From: Rhizorhabdus phycosphaerae | GTDB taxonomy: Bacteria > Pseudomonadota > Alphaproteobacteria > Sphingomonadales > Sphingomonadaceae | Length of the DNA: 64,000 nt | Reading direction: 5' to 3' | NCBI RefSeq assembly: GCF_011044255.1 | Contig: NZ_CP049107.1 | Span: 992,001-1,056,000 of the forward strand | Shown here: piece by piece, positions 43,977-53,317 of the stretch | How positions within the stretch are numbered: the stretch's first letter is position 1 | Layout of the letters: every line of letters starts with the position of its first letter | Program-made: the position numbers and the translations under genes | Notes under the pieces: generated by a model | Database searches by the model: none | The model's input: the letters and a program-made list of their open reading frames with translations, nothing else | What the model was told of the DNA's origin: nothing

Positions 43977-45653
43977 ATGAAGATCGGTAAGAGGACCGTG
44001 CTCGCGCTTCTGGGCGGCACGATGATGGTGGCTGCCGGCAATCTGGCGGCACAGGACCCGGCCCCCGGCAAGGTCGAAGCCGTCAAGCCGCGGGCTGGTG
44101 CCAACCCGGCGCCTGCGCGCAAGCAGGGCGAGGGCGCGGGCCCGTTCAACAAGATGGTCATCCGCGGCGTCACCCTGATCGACGGTTCGGGCGCGCCGCC
44201 GCGCGGCCCGGTCGACATCGTCGTCGAGAAGAATGTCATCGCGGACATCCTGCCGGCCGGCACGCCCGGCCTGCCGCTCAAGCAGGGCCGCGAGCCGCGC
44301 GACTTCGATTATGAGATCGACGCGACCGGCATGTTTGTGACGCCGGGCTTTGTCGACATGCACGTCCATGGATCGACCTCGGACAAGGCGCCCGACCTGT
44401 CCTATTCCTACAAGCTGTGGCTGGCCCATGGCGTCACCACGGTCCGCGGCGTCGACCTTGCACCGTTCGAGATTTCACTGAGCGAGCGCGCCCGCTCGGC
44501 CCGCAACGAGATCGCGGCCCCGCGCATCTTCGCCTATCAGCGGCCCGGCCAGGGCAAGGGCTGGACCGGCGGGCGAGTGAATACGCCCGAAAAGGCGCGC
44601 GCCTGGGTCCAGTGGGCCGCCAAGCAGGGCATCGACGGCATCAAGATCCTCGACAGCGAGGACCAGCCGCCCGAAGTCATGGCCGCGATCATGGACGAGG
44701 CAAAGAAGACCAAGCTCGGCACCGTCGCCCACCTGTCGCAGATCGGCGTGGGTCGCATGAACGCCGTCCAGGCGGGCGAGGCCGGCCTCGGCACGGTCAC
44801 CCACTTCTACGGCCACTTCGAATCCATGCTCAAGAACGGGCAGGTCCAGAACTGGCGGCATGATTATAATTATGCCGACGAGCAGGACCGCTTCGGCGAC
44901 GTCGCCAATCTGGGCGACGAGAGCGTCGAGCCCGGCTCGCCCGAATGGTGGGACTATCTGGAAAAGCAGAAGGCGAACAAGGTCACCTTCGACCCGACCA
45001 TGACGATCTATGCCGCCGGCCGCGACCTGATGCGTGCTCGCAACGCCGATTGGCATGATAAATATACCATGCCACAGTTGTGGGGCTTCTATCAGTCGTC
45101 GCGTGAGAACCACGGCTCCTACTTCTACGACTGGACACTCGCCACCGAGGTGAAGTGGCGCAAATTCTACGACAAGTTCATGCGCCTGCTGAACGACTAC
45201 AAGAATATCGGCGGCCGCGTGACGACAGGCTCGGACTCGGGCTTCATCTTCGAGCCCTATGGCTTCGGCTATGTCCAGGAGCTCGAGATGCTTCAGGAAG
45301 CAGGGTTCAATCCGAGCCAGGTTCTTATGGCGGCGACGCTGAACGGCGCGCTGACGCTGTACGAGCCGAAGGGCCAGCCGGTCCCGCCGATCGGCACCGT
45401 CCGCGTCGGCAAGCTCGCCGATCTCGTGATCCTCAAGGAAAACCCGCTGCAGAACTTCAAGACGCTCTACGGCACGGGCGCGCTGCGCCTGAACGAGAGC
45501 ACGCAGAAGCTCGAGCGGGTCGGCGGCGTCAGCTACACGGTCAAGGACGGCGTCGTCTACGACGCGAAGCAGCTGCTCGCCGACGTGGCCGAGATGGTCG
45601 CTTCCGAGAAACGGCGCATGGGCATGCCTGAAACGGGCCTCCCGCACCCATGA
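43977..45653 (+). CDS. exported amidohydrolase family protein (first of two paralogues)
   Basis: The product of 558 residues starts with a signal peptide (KRTVLALLGGTMMVAAGNLAAQ) and is a metal-dependent amidohydrolase. The metal site can be followed as HxH (His129, His131), Lys223 in DGIKI, His252 in TVAHLSQ, His276 in VTHFYGH and Asp420 in TTGSDSGF, which fits a two-metal site bridged by a modified lysine. The substrate is unknown; prolidase-like or cyclic amide hydrolysis is possible. It shares long stretches with the paralogue at 47235-48905, for example YLEKQKANKVTF. It lies 59 bp after the TonB receptor. Confidence 0.88.
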   Translation: MKIGKRTVLALLGGTMMVAAGNLAAQDPAPGKVEAVKPRAGANPAPARKQGEGAGPFNKMVIRGVTLIDGSGAPPRGPVDIVVEKNVIADILPAGTPGLPLKQGREPRDFDYEIDATGMFVTPGFVDMHVHGSTSDKAPDLSYSYKLWLAHGVTTVRGVDLAPFEISLSERARSARNEIAAPRIFAYQRPGQGKGWTGGRVNTPEKARAWVQWAAKQGIDGIKILDSEDQPPEVMAAIMDEAKKTKLGTVAHLSQIGVGRMNAVQAGEAGLGTVTHFYGHFESMLKNGQVQNWRHDYNYADEQDRFGDVANLGDESVEPGSPEWWDYLEKQKANKVTFDPTMTIYAAGRDLMRARNADWHDKYTMPQLWGFYQSSRENHGSYFYDWTLATEVKWRKFYDKFMRLLNDYKNIGGRVTTGSDSGFIFEPYGFGYVQELEMLQEAGFNPSQVLMAATLNGALTLYEPKGQPVPPIGTVRVGKLADLVILKENPLQNFKTLYGTGALRLNESTQKLERVGGVSYTVKDGVVYDAKQLLADVAEMVASEKRRMGMPETGLPHP

Positions 45654-45730
45654 GCCGTCGGCGCGCCGGCAGCCCCCGGCGCGCCGCCCTATTCTTCCGG
45701 CACGACAAGGCATGACGACAGGAGAGCGCG

Positions 45731-47209
45731 ATGGATAACCAGCAGCAGATCGTTCGCCGCGATATCATGAAATATGGGGCGCTCGGCCTCATCGCGGCAG
45801 GCTTCACCGGCCGCGTCGACAAGGTCGCAGCGATGCAGTCATCGCCGTCGCAGGCGGGCGAGAAGTCGCTGACCGCGCAACTCCGTGCCACGGGCGGCGA
45901 CAGCCAGAAGCTGCTCCTTGCCCCCCTCACCGGGGTCAACAGCCCGCCCCCGCCCGCAACCTACGACATGTTGCCACGCGCCTGGAACAAGGCTGCCTTC
46001 AGGAAGCTGCACGATCGCGTCGCCGAGCGCGGCTGCAAGTCGGTGCTGCTGCGCAACGCCAACAACTGTTCCTATTTCACTGGCTACTGGTTCTCCAACA
46101 CCGAGCGTCCGCAGGCGATCCTGATGAACGCCGGCGACGAGGCGCCCTGGTACTATCATCCGGTCATCGACACCCAGCTGATCAAGAGCGGCTGGTATGG
46201 CGGCGGCCGCGCCTATTTCGACTTTCCCCATGCAACCGGCGCCTTTCCGAATGAAGGCAAGGTCTCGACAGGGGCGACGGTCGACATGCTCGAGTTCATG
46301 CTGGAAGGTATGAAGGAAAAGGGCATCGAAGGCGGCAAGCTCGCGATCGACGGCGAACTCTACCCGTCCGAACAGGCCAAGTTCGCCAAGATCCTGCCCG
46401 GTATCGAAATCGTCAACGTCGCCGACATCGTCCGTGAGATCCGCTGGATCAGCACGCCCGAGGAACTCGCCCTTTCGCATCGCGCCTATCAGCTCAACGA
46501 TCGCGCCCATGCCTTCGCTCGCGACTACGTCCTTGCGCACGGTACCGACGTCACCGACCTGGAAATTCAGCTCGCCACCCAGCTATGGCTGCTCGATACG
46601 CTGCGCTCGGGCCTCAAGCTCGACGGCGGCCTGCCCAATCGCGGGGTTGCCAGCGGTGGCGTGGTCATGGTCCGCTGCGGTCGGACCACCGCCTATCCGC
46701 ATCCCAACCAGCCTTATTATCAGCGGCTGGGCCGCGACATGCCGCTGCAGGTCGTGATCGTCGCCAAGGTCGGCGGATGCGGCGGCGAGAATTACCGCAT
46801 GTACCAGACGGCGAATGCCAGCGGCGGCTTCGACGCGCATGGCACCAAGATGTGGGAAGTGTCGCAGCACACCTGCGACATGCAGCGCGACCTGCAGGCG
46901 GCCGGCCGGCGCTGTTCCGAGGTCGCAGCCGCGATCCACAAATATCAGGTCGACCAGGGTATGGCCGGCTATATCTACCACCGTCCCGGCCATGGCCAGC
47001 AATCCGAAGGCCATTATGCGCCCTATATCGCGCTGGGCGATCATACGGTGCTGCAGAAGAACATGCTCTTCAGCCAGGAGCCGGGGCTGTACGATCCCGA
47101 GAAGGGCGTGGGTTACAACTGGTCCGACACTATCGTGACGGGCGAAGGGGCCGGCTATCGCATGAGCCGCGTGCCTTATGACAAGCAATGGTCCTTCATC
47201 CGGATCTGA
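45731..47209 (+). CDS. Tat-exported M24-fold (Xaa-Pro peptidase/creatinase-like) protein
   Basis: The 492-residue product begins with a twin-arginine type signal (IVRRDIMKYGALGLIAAGF) and has the creatinase/aminopeptidase P layout: an N-terminal domain to about residue 240, then a pita-bread domain with YHRPGHGQQSEGHYAPY (His421) and MLFSQEPGLYDP (Glu450). The strand that normally carries the first metal Asp reads VVIVAKVGGCGGENYR, so that ligand is missing and the second is at best Glu353. It may be a creatinase-like metal-free hydrolase or have lost activity. It is between two paralogous amidohydrolase genes and is probably part of their operon. Confidence 0.85.
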   Translation: MDNQQQIVRRDIMKYGALGLIAAGFTGRVDKVAAMQSSPSQAGEKSLTAQLRATGGDSQKLLLAPLTGVNSPPPPATYDMLPRAWNKAAFRKLHDRVAERGCKSVLLRNANNCSYFTGYWFSNTERPQAILMNAGDEAPWYYHPVIDTQLIKSGWYGGGRAYFDFPHATGAFPNEGKVSTGATVDMLEFMLEGMKEKGIEGGKLAIDGELYPSEQAKFAKILPGIEIVNVADIVREIRWISTPEELALSHRAYQLNDRAHAFARDYVLAHGTDVTDLEIQLATQLWLLDTLRSGLKLDGGLPNRGVASGGVVMVRCGRTTAYPHPNQPYYQRLGRDMPLQVVIVAKVGGCGGENYRMYQTANASGGFDAHGTKMWEVSQHTCDMQRDLQAAGRRCSEVAAAIHKYQVDQGMAGYIYHRPGHGQQSEGHYAPYIALGDHTVLQKNMLFSQEPGLYDPEKGVGYNWSDTIVTGEGAGYRMSRVPYDKQWSFIRI

Positions 47210-47234
47210 CGGAAGGCAAAGGGGAAATATCGGA

Positions 47235-48905
47235 ATGAAGCTCGCATCTCTCTTCGCCGCAGGCATCGCGCTGGCCGCCATCGCGCTTCCTGCAGCCGCG
47301 CATCAGACGGCTGGCGGCAAGCCCGCCGAGCCCGAGGTGAACCGGGTGGCCAAGGGCGCTCCGGCACGCACGGCAGGCGAAGGCATGGGTCCGTTCCGCA
47401 AGCTGGTGATCCGTGGTGCGACGCTCATCGACGGCACCGGCGCCCCGCCACGCGGGCCGGTCGACATCATCGTCGAGGGCAACCGCATCACCGACATCAA
47501 GCAGGCCGGCTGGCCCGGCCTCGCCTGGAAGCAGGACCGCGAGCCGCGCGACTTCGACCAGGAGATCGATGCGACCGGCATGTACGTCCTGCCGGGCTTC
47601 GTCGACACGCATGTCCACCTGCCCGGCCCCGACAAGGCCCCCGACGCCTCTTATGCCTATAAGCTGTGGCTGGCGCATGGCGTAACGGCAGTACGGGGCG
47701 TTCCCTTGACCAACCAGGCACTGGCCTCGCGCGAGAAGAACCGGTCGGCGGCCAACGAAATCGCAGCCCCCCGCATCTTCAATTATCAAACGCTCGGTTC
47801 AGGCTGGACCGGCGGGCGCATCACCGGGCCGGACAAGGCGCGCGAATGGGTGCGCTGGGCCGCCAAGAACAATATCGACGGCATCAAATTCTTCGGCTGG
47901 AACGACGAGACGCCCGAGGTGATCACCGCCGCGATCGACGAAGCGCACAAGAACAAGATGGGCACCGTCGCCCATCTCAGCCAGCTGGGCGTCGCCAATT
48001 TCAACGGCCGTGTGGCGGGCGAGGCGCATCTCGACTCGATCACCCATTTCTACGGCCACATGGAATCGCTGCTCAAGAACCGCACGATCCAGGACTTCTC
48101 GGCCGGCTATAATTTCTACAACGAGCTCGACCGCTTCGGCCAGGTCGCCGACATCTGGGATGAGGTGTACGAGCCGGGCAGCCCCGAGTGGAAGGACTAT
48201 CTGGAGAAGCAGAAGGCCAACAAGGTCACCTTCAACCCGACCTTCAACATCTATGCCGCCTCGCGCGACCTGATGCGCGCGCGCAATGCCGACTGGCAGG
48301 GCAGCTACACCACGCCGCAGCTGTGGAATTATTTCCAGTCGACCCGCGACAATCACGGTTCCTATTTCTTCGATTGGACGAGCGAGATCGAGACCTCGTG
48401 GAAGCGCTTCTACGATCGCTTCTTCACGCTGGTGAACGACTATAAGAATATGGGTGGACGCGTCACCGTCGGCACGGACTCGGGCTTCATCTACAAGGTC
48501 TATGGCTTCGCCTATGTCGAGGAGCTGGAGCTGTTCCGTGAGGCGGGCTTCTCGCCGCTGGAGATCTTCCGTTCGGCGACGATCAACGGCGCCAGGGAGA
48601 TCATGGACCCGAAGGGCGCCGAACCGGACTTCGGTCTCGTCCGCCCCGGCTATCTCGCCGATCTGGTGATCGTGAAGGAGAACCCGCTGCAGAACCTCAA
48701 GACGTTGTACGGCACCGGCTTCGTCCGCCTGAACCCGCAGACCAACAAGCAGGAGCGGATCGGCGGCGTCCGCTACACGGTCAAGGACGGCATCGTCTAC
48801 GACGCGCCCAAGCTGCTGTCCGAGATCGCGACGATGGTCGCCCAGGAGAAGCAGAACGTCACGACGCCGGTGCCGCCGCCGGCTCCGCTGGCCCCGCTTC
48901 CGTAA
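47235..48905 (+). CDS. exported amidohydrolase family protein (second of two paralogues)
   Basis: The 556-residue protein has a cleaner signal peptide (KLASLFAAGIALAAIALPAAAH) and the same metal-site series as its paralogue: GFVDTHVHLPG, DGIKFFGW, TVAHLSQLG, ITHFYGHMES and TVGTDSGF. The two proteins align along almost their whole length, which points to gene duplication around the M24 gene. The C-terminal tail is proline-rich (TPVPPPAPLAPLP), unlike the paralogue. GGGGAAA precedes the ATG at 47235. Differences around the β4 loop (FFGWNDE versus LDSEDQ) suggest different substrates. Confidence 0.88.
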   Translation: MKLASLFAAGIALAAIALPAAAHQTAGGKPAEPEVNRVAKGAPARTAGEGMGPFRKLVIRGATLIDGTGAPPRGPVDIIVEGNRITDIKQAGWPGLAWKQDREPRDFDQEIDATGMYVLPGFVDTHVHLPGPDKAPDASYAYKLWLAHGVTAVRGVPLTNQALASREKNRSAANEIAAPRIFNYQTLGSGWTGGRITGPDKAREWVRWAAKNNIDGIKFFGWNDETPEVITAAIDEAHKNKMGTVAHLSQLGVANFNGRVAGEAHLDSITHFYGHMESLLKNRTIQDFSAGYNFYNELDRFGQVADIWDEVYEPGSPEWKDYLEKQKANKVTFNPTFNIYAASRDLMRARNADWQGSYTTPQLWNYFQSTRDNHGSYFFDWTSEIETSWKRFYDRFFTLVNDYKNMGGRVTVGTDSGFIYKVYGFAYVEELELFREAGFSPLEIFRSATINGAREIMDPKGAEPDFGLVRPGYLADLVIVKENPLQNLKTLYGTGFVRLNPQTNKQERIGGVRYTVKDGIVYDAPKLLSEIATMVAQEKQNVTTPVPPPAPLAPLP

Positions 48906-48914
48906 ATGACAGCG

Positions 48915-49370
48915 TCAGATCGGCAGCGAGGTCGAATATTTGACCTCCTCGAGCACGGCATAGGTCCGTGTCTCGCGGATGCCGGTCATGTGGGTCAGCG
49001 AGGTCCCGAGGAAACGACGATAGGCCTCCATGTCCTGCACGCGAACCTTGAGGAGATAGTCGAAGCCACCGGCGACCATATGGCATTCGAGGATTTCCGG
49101 CATCGCCTTCACGGCGTCCGCGAAATGGTCGAAGACATTGTTGGTCGTCCGGTCGAGCATCACCTCGATGAAGACGAGCAGGGCACGGTCGAGTTTCTTG
49201 GGGTTCAGCAGGGCAACGATGTCATCGATATAGCCCTGCTCGCGCAGCTTCCTCAGGCGGTCGAAGCAGGCCGAAGGGGAGATCCCCGCCTGGGCGGCCA
49301 GATCCTGGTTCGTGATCCGGCCATCCCGTTGAAGAGTATTGAGGATTTTGCGATCTATCTGGTCAAGCAT
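48915..49370 (-). CDS. Lrp/AsnC family transcriptional regulator, probable putA regulator
   Basis: The 151-residue regulator has an N-terminal helix-turn-helix (DQIDRKILNTLQRDGRITNQDLAAQAGISPSACFDRL in two blocks, about 1-50) and a C-terminal RAM effector domain (about 65-145, with HMVAGGFDYLLKVRVQD). It is divergent from putA across 219 bp, the arrangement seen for PutR, the Lrp-type activator that responds to proline. Regulation of putA is inferred from that context. The ATG at 49370 is the natural start. Confidence 0.92.
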   Translation of the reverse strand: MLDQIDRKILNTLQRDGRITNQDLAAQAGISPSACFDRLRKLREQGYIDDIVALLNPKKLDRALLVFIEVMLDRTTNNVFDHFADAVKAMPEILECHMVAGGFDYLLKVRVQDMEAYRRFLGTSLTHMTGIRETRTYAVLEEVKYSTSLPI

Positions 49371-49562
49371 CGAAGATCCTTCGGGCTATCAGGTGAACCT
49401 AGTGTAGCATTATCGGCAATGAGCGGAAGAGCCGAAAACTTCCCTTTAGGCATCATGTCGCCGCCGCCGGTCGGGGTGCGACGACGACGACAAAAGCAGG
49501 CATCGCCCGGGCGCTCCATCGCGTCCTGAGCGAAGGCCGGCAGTCGACAACAGGAAAAACTG

Positions 49563-49583
49563 CCGGCCGCCCCATGCGGCCGG
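49563..49583 (+). promoter_or_regulatory. hairpin overlapping the putA ribosome-binding site
   Basis: CCGGCCGC at 49563-49570 and GCGGCCGG at 49576-49583 form a perfect GC-rich 8-bp stem with loop CCCAT. Its right arm runs into CGGAG, the likely putA ribosome-binding site 4 nt before the ATG at 49590. It could limit translation of putA. Confidence 0.55.
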
Positions 49584-49589
49584 AGAGGG

Positions 49590-52500
49590 ATGCCTGCATC
49601 CCGCGATCATCGAAGGACTGGAGTGCGTAACGTGCAGAGCGGGCTGGATTGGGACAGGATCGACGCCGGTAAATATCGCGATGAGCGCCAGGCAATAGCC
49701 GACCTCCTCGCCCTCACCCCCTTCTCCCCCGAGGAGCAGCGCGATGTTCGCGCCGAAGCGATCGGCCTCGTCGAGGCCGCCCGCGCGGCCACCCGCAAGC
49801 AGGGGCTCGTCGAGAGCTTCCTCCAGCAATTCTCGCTCGGCACCCGCGAAGGCCTTGCGCTGATGTGCCTCGCCGAGGCGCTGCTGCGCGTACCGGATGC
49901 CGAGACGCGCGACCGGCTGATCGCCGAGAAGATCAGCACCGCCGACTGGGCCGCCCATATCGGCAAATCGGACAGCCTGTTCGTCAACGCCTCGACTTGG
50001 GGCCTGATGCTGACGGGCAAGCTGGTCGACGTCGACGAGGAGATACGCAGCGACGTCGGCGGCTGGCTCAAGGCCCTCGTCGGCCGCCTGGGCGAGCCGG
50101 TCATCCGCAAGGCCGTCGCGACCGCCGTGCGGATGATGGGGAACCAGTTCGTGCTGGGCGGCACGATCGAGTCCGCAATCGAGCGCGCGCGCAAGGAAGG
50201 CTATCGTTGCTCGTTCGACATGCTGGGCGAGGGCGCCCGGACGATGGCCGATGCCGATCGCTACGAGGCGCTCTATGCGGAGGCGATCCGCACCGTGGGC
50301 GCGTCGCGGGCGGCGCTGGAAAGCCCCGAGGAAGGCCATGGCATCTCGGTCAAGCTCTCAGCCCTCTGCCCGCGCTACGACGCGACGCGCGAAGCCTTCG
50401 TGTTCGCCGACCTGTATCCGCGCGTCAGGCGGCTCGCCCTGATCGCGGCGGAACATGACCTCAACTTCACCATCGATGCCGAAGAGGCCGATCGGCTGGT
50501 TCTCTCGCTCAAGCTGGTCGATCGCCTGGCGCGGGACGAAGCGCTCGGTGCCTGGACCGGCCTTGGCCTCGTCGTTCAGGGCTATCAGAAACGGGCCCTG
50601 TCGGTGATCGACATGCTGGCGGACCTTTCGCGCCAGAGCGGCCGTCGGCTGATGATCCGCCTCGTCAAGGGCGCCTATTGGGACAGCGAGATCAAGCGTG
50701 CGCAGGTGGCAGGCGCGCCGGGTTATCCCGTCTTCACGACCAAGGCCGCGACCGACCTGTCCTATCTGGTCTGCGCAGCCCGGCTGATCGAGGCCAGCCC
50801 CCTGCTCTTCCCCCAATTCGCCACGCACAATGCGCATACGCTGGCGGCCGTGCGCAAGATGGCGCAGCGGGCCGGCGTCCAGATCGAGCATCAGCGGCTG
50901 CACGGCATGGGCGAGGCCCTCTACCAGTCGGCGAGCCGGGCGAACGACGTCGCCCTGCGCGCTTATGCGCCGGTCGGCGGTCATGAGGAGCTTCTGCCTT
51001 ATCTCGTCCGCCGTCTGCTCGAAAACGGCGCCAATTCCAGCTTCGTCCACGCCCTGCTCGACGAGAAAGTGCCGCCGGCCGATGTGGTGGGAGATCCGAT
51101 CGACGCCGTCCGCGACATGCCGGTACCGCACCCGCGCATCCCCCTGCCCGCCGATATCTACGGACCGCAGCGGCGCAATCCGCTGGGTCGCGACTATAGC
51201 ATCGCCGCCGTGCGCGAGACCGCTGCGCGGGCAGCAGCGACGCTCTCACCGCTATCCGGCGGGCCGATCGTCGGCGGGCACAGCGGCAATGGGATCGACC
51301 GGCGCACGATCACCGGCCCTGTGCGAAGCGACCGCATCATCGGCGACGTCGCCGATGCCAGCGGCGAGGACATCGATCGCGCGGCAGCGCTCGCCCTTGC
51401 GGCCCAGCCCGGCTGGGATCGCCTCGGCGGCGCGGGCCGGGCATCCGTTCTCCGCGCCATGGCGGATGCACTGGAAAGCGAGATGGACCGGCTGATCGCC
51501 CTGCTGTCGCGCGAAGGCGGCAAGACGCTGAATGACGGCGTCGCCGAGGTGCGCGAGGCGATCGACTTCTGCCGCTATTACGCCCTGCTGGCCGAACGGC
51601 AGTTCGGCGATGCCGAAACGCTTCAGGGCCCCGTCGGCGAGACCAACAGCCTCGCCCTCCATGGACGCGGTATCTTCGCGTGCATCTCACCCTGGAACTT
51701 CCCGCTCGCCATCTTCACCGGCCAGATCGCCGCCGCCCTCGCGGCCGGCAATGCGGTCCTTGCCAAGCCGGCCGAGCAGACCGTGCTCGTCGCGGCGGAA
51801 GCCGTCCGCCTGTTCCATCGCGCCGGGCTCGATCCGGCCCTCCTTGCCCTGCTTCCCGGCGATGGCGCAGTCGTAGGCAGCGCGCTGTGCCGTCACCCGC
51901 TGGTCCAGGGGGTCGCCTTCACCGGCGGCACCGAGACGGCGCGCGCGATCAACCTCGAACTGGCGCGGCGGCCCGGGCCGATCGTGCCGCTGATCGCGGA
52001 GACCGGCGGGTTGAACGGCATGTTCTGCGACAGCACCGCGCTGCGCGAGCAGGTCGTCGATGATGTGCTGCTGTCGGCCTTCGGATCGGCCGGACAGCGC
52101 TGCTCGGCGCTTCGCCTGCTCTACATTCCCAAGGACACCGCCGACGATGTCCTTGCAACCATCGCTGGCGCCCTTGCCACCTGGACGATCGGCGACCCGT
52201 CGGATCCCGCGACCGACATCGGTCCCGTGATCGACGAGGATGCGCGCGCGATGCTGCAACGCCATGTCGAGCGGCTCGAGCGCGAGGCCAGCATCCTCGT
52301 GCGTGCGGACGACAGCGGCCTCCCCGCCGACGGTTGCTATTTCGCGCCGATCGTGGCCGAAATCCCGACCCCGGATTTTCTCGACAGCGAAGTCTTCGGT
52401 CCGATCCTCCACGTCTATCGCTATGAGCCAGGCGAGTTGGAGACGGTCGCCGACAGGCTCGCCGCGCGCGGCTATGGCCTGACGCTCGGCATACACAGCC

Positions 52501-52733
52501 GGCTGGAAGGCTTCGCCAGACGAGTCCGCCGTCATGTGCCCGCGGGCAATGTCTATGTGAACCGCTCGATCACAGGCGCGGTGGTGGGAGTCCAGCCCTT
52601 TGGCGGCGAAGGACTTTCGGGAACTGGACCGAAGGCCGGCGGCCCGCATGCGCTGCTCCGCTACGCGACCGAGCGCGCGCTGTCGGTCAACATCACCGCG
52701 CAGGGCGGCGACCCCGCGCTGCTGAGCCTCTAG
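49590..52733 (+). CDS. putA: bifunctional proline dehydrogenase / L-glutamate gamma-semialdehyde dehydrogenase
   Basis: PutA oxidises proline to glutamate: an FAD proline dehydrogenase barrel (about residues 180-480, with VKGAYWDSEIKRAQ, THNAHTLAAV and EHQRLHGMGEALYQ) feeds an NAD-dependent aldehyde dehydrogenase (about 560-1030, with ISPWNFPLAIFTGQ, Glu804 in IAETGGLNGM and catalytic Cys838 in GSAGQRCSALR). The 1047-residue length lacks the N-terminal ribbon-helix-helix DNA-binding domain of enteric PutA, so it is enzyme only and regulation should fall to the divergent Lrp protein. The ATG at 49590 is used; GTG codons at 49623 and 49632 are possible. Confidence 0.97.
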   Translation: MPASRDHRRTGVRNVQSGLDWDRIDAGKYRDERQAIADLLALTPFSPEEQRDVRAEAIGLVEAARAATRKQGLVESFLQQFSLGTREGLALMCLAEALLRVPDAETRDRLIAEKISTADWAAHIGKSDSLFVNASTWGLMLTGKLVDVDEEIRSDVGGWLKALVGRLGEPVIRKAVATAVRMMGNQFVLGGTIESAIERARKEGYRCSFDMLGEGARTMADADRYEALYAEAIRTVGASRAALESPEEGHGISVKLSALCPRYDATREAFVFADLYPRVRRLALIAAEHDLNFTIDAEEADRLVLSLKLVDRLARDEALGAWTGLGLVVQGYQKRALSVIDMLADLSRQSGRRLMIRLVKGAYWDSEIKRAQVAGAPGYPVFTTKAATDLSYLVCAARLIEASPLLFPQFATHNAHTLAAVRKMAQRAGVQIEHQRLHGMGEALYQSASRANDVALRAYAPVGGHEELLPYLVRRLLENGANSSFVHALLDEKVPPADVVGDPIDAVRDMPVPHPRIPLPADIYGPQRRNPLGRDYSIAAVRETAARAAATLSPLSGGPIVGGHSGNGIDRRTITGPVRSDRIIGDVADASGEDIDRAAALALAAQPGWDRLGGAGRASVLRAMADALESEMDRLIALLSREGGKTLNDGVAEVREAIDFCRYYALLAERQFGDAETLQGPVGETNSLALHGRGIFACISPWNFPLAIFTGQIAAALAAGNAVLAKPAEQTVLVAAEAVRLFHRAGLDPALLALLPGDGAVVGSALCRHPLVQGVAFTGGTETARAINLELARRPGPIVPLIAETGGLNGMFCDSTALREQVVDDVLLSAFGSAGQRCSALRLLYIPKDTADDVLATIAGALATWTIGDPSDPATDIGPVIDEDARAMLQRHVERLEREASILVRADDSGLPADGCYFAPIVAEIPTPDFLDSEVFGPILHVYRYEPGELETVADRLAARGYGLTLGIHSRLEGFARRVRRHVPAGNVYVNRSITGAVVGVQPFGGEGLSGTGPKAGGPHALLRYATERALSVNITAQGGDPALLSL

Positions 52734-52763
52734 GACCGCCCGCTGATGCCGGCGCCGGCCCGC

Positions 52764-53246
52764 TCAGATGAAGCGATACATGACCAGCGCGTCGACCGGG
52801 CCGGCCTGTGGGTGATCGAAGGCGCCTGGAAGGCGGCCGACGATCTCGAAGCCGAGCGACTGCCACAGCTTCACCGCGCGTTCGTTGGTGGATACGACGA
52901 AGTTGAACTGCATCGCGCGGAATCCCCGCGCGCGGGCATGGTCCATCGAGTGGGCACACATCGTGCGGGCCACGCCGCGGCCGGTCGCCTCGGCGGCGGT
53001 CATATAGCCGCAATTGGCGACGCCCGCTCCACCGCCCATCTGATTAGGCTGCAGATAATAGGTGCCGAGCAGTTGCCCGTCCGCCTCCGCGACGAACACG
53101 TCATGGGTGGGGAGCGTCCAGTAGGCGAGCGCCTCCTCCCGGCTCCAGTCGCGCGGCAGGGCATAGGTATCGCCCGCGCGGATCACCGGCTCGATGATGC
53201 GCCAGACGCCATCGGCGTCGCGCGGCTCATAGGGACGGACGTGCAT
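52764..53246 (-). CDS. GNAT family N-acetyltransferase
   Basis: The 160-residue product is a typical single-domain acetyltransferase. It starts MHVRPYEPRDADGVWRIIEP and has the acetyl-CoA loop as GYMTAAEATGRGVARTMCAH, followed by AMQFNFVVSTNERAVKLWQSLGFEIVG, the usual final motif. The substrate is unknown. The frame is open far upstream, but the conserved start is at 53246. It converges on putA, 30 bp apart, and is divergent from the permease gene with about 70 bp between starts. Confidence 0.9.
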   Translation of the reverse strand: MHVRPYEPRDADGVWRIIEPVIRAGDTYALPRDWSREEALAYWTLPTHDVFVAEADGQLLGTYYLQPNQMGGGAGVANCGYMTAAEATGRGVARTMCAHSMDHARARGFRAMQFNFVVSTNERAVKLWQSLGFEIVGRLPGAFDHPQAGPVDALVMYRFI

Positions 53247-53317
53247 GTATCGGCCTTTCGCAGGTCGGGGACCATCGCCGGGACCGGCGACCGTAAGAAG
53301 ACCTAACAAGGGGATGC

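Noticed and set aside
49590-49760. An N-terminal DNA-binding domain in PutA
   Set aside because: The first 60 residues have no ribbon-helix-helix pattern, and an Lrp-type regulator is encoded divergently.
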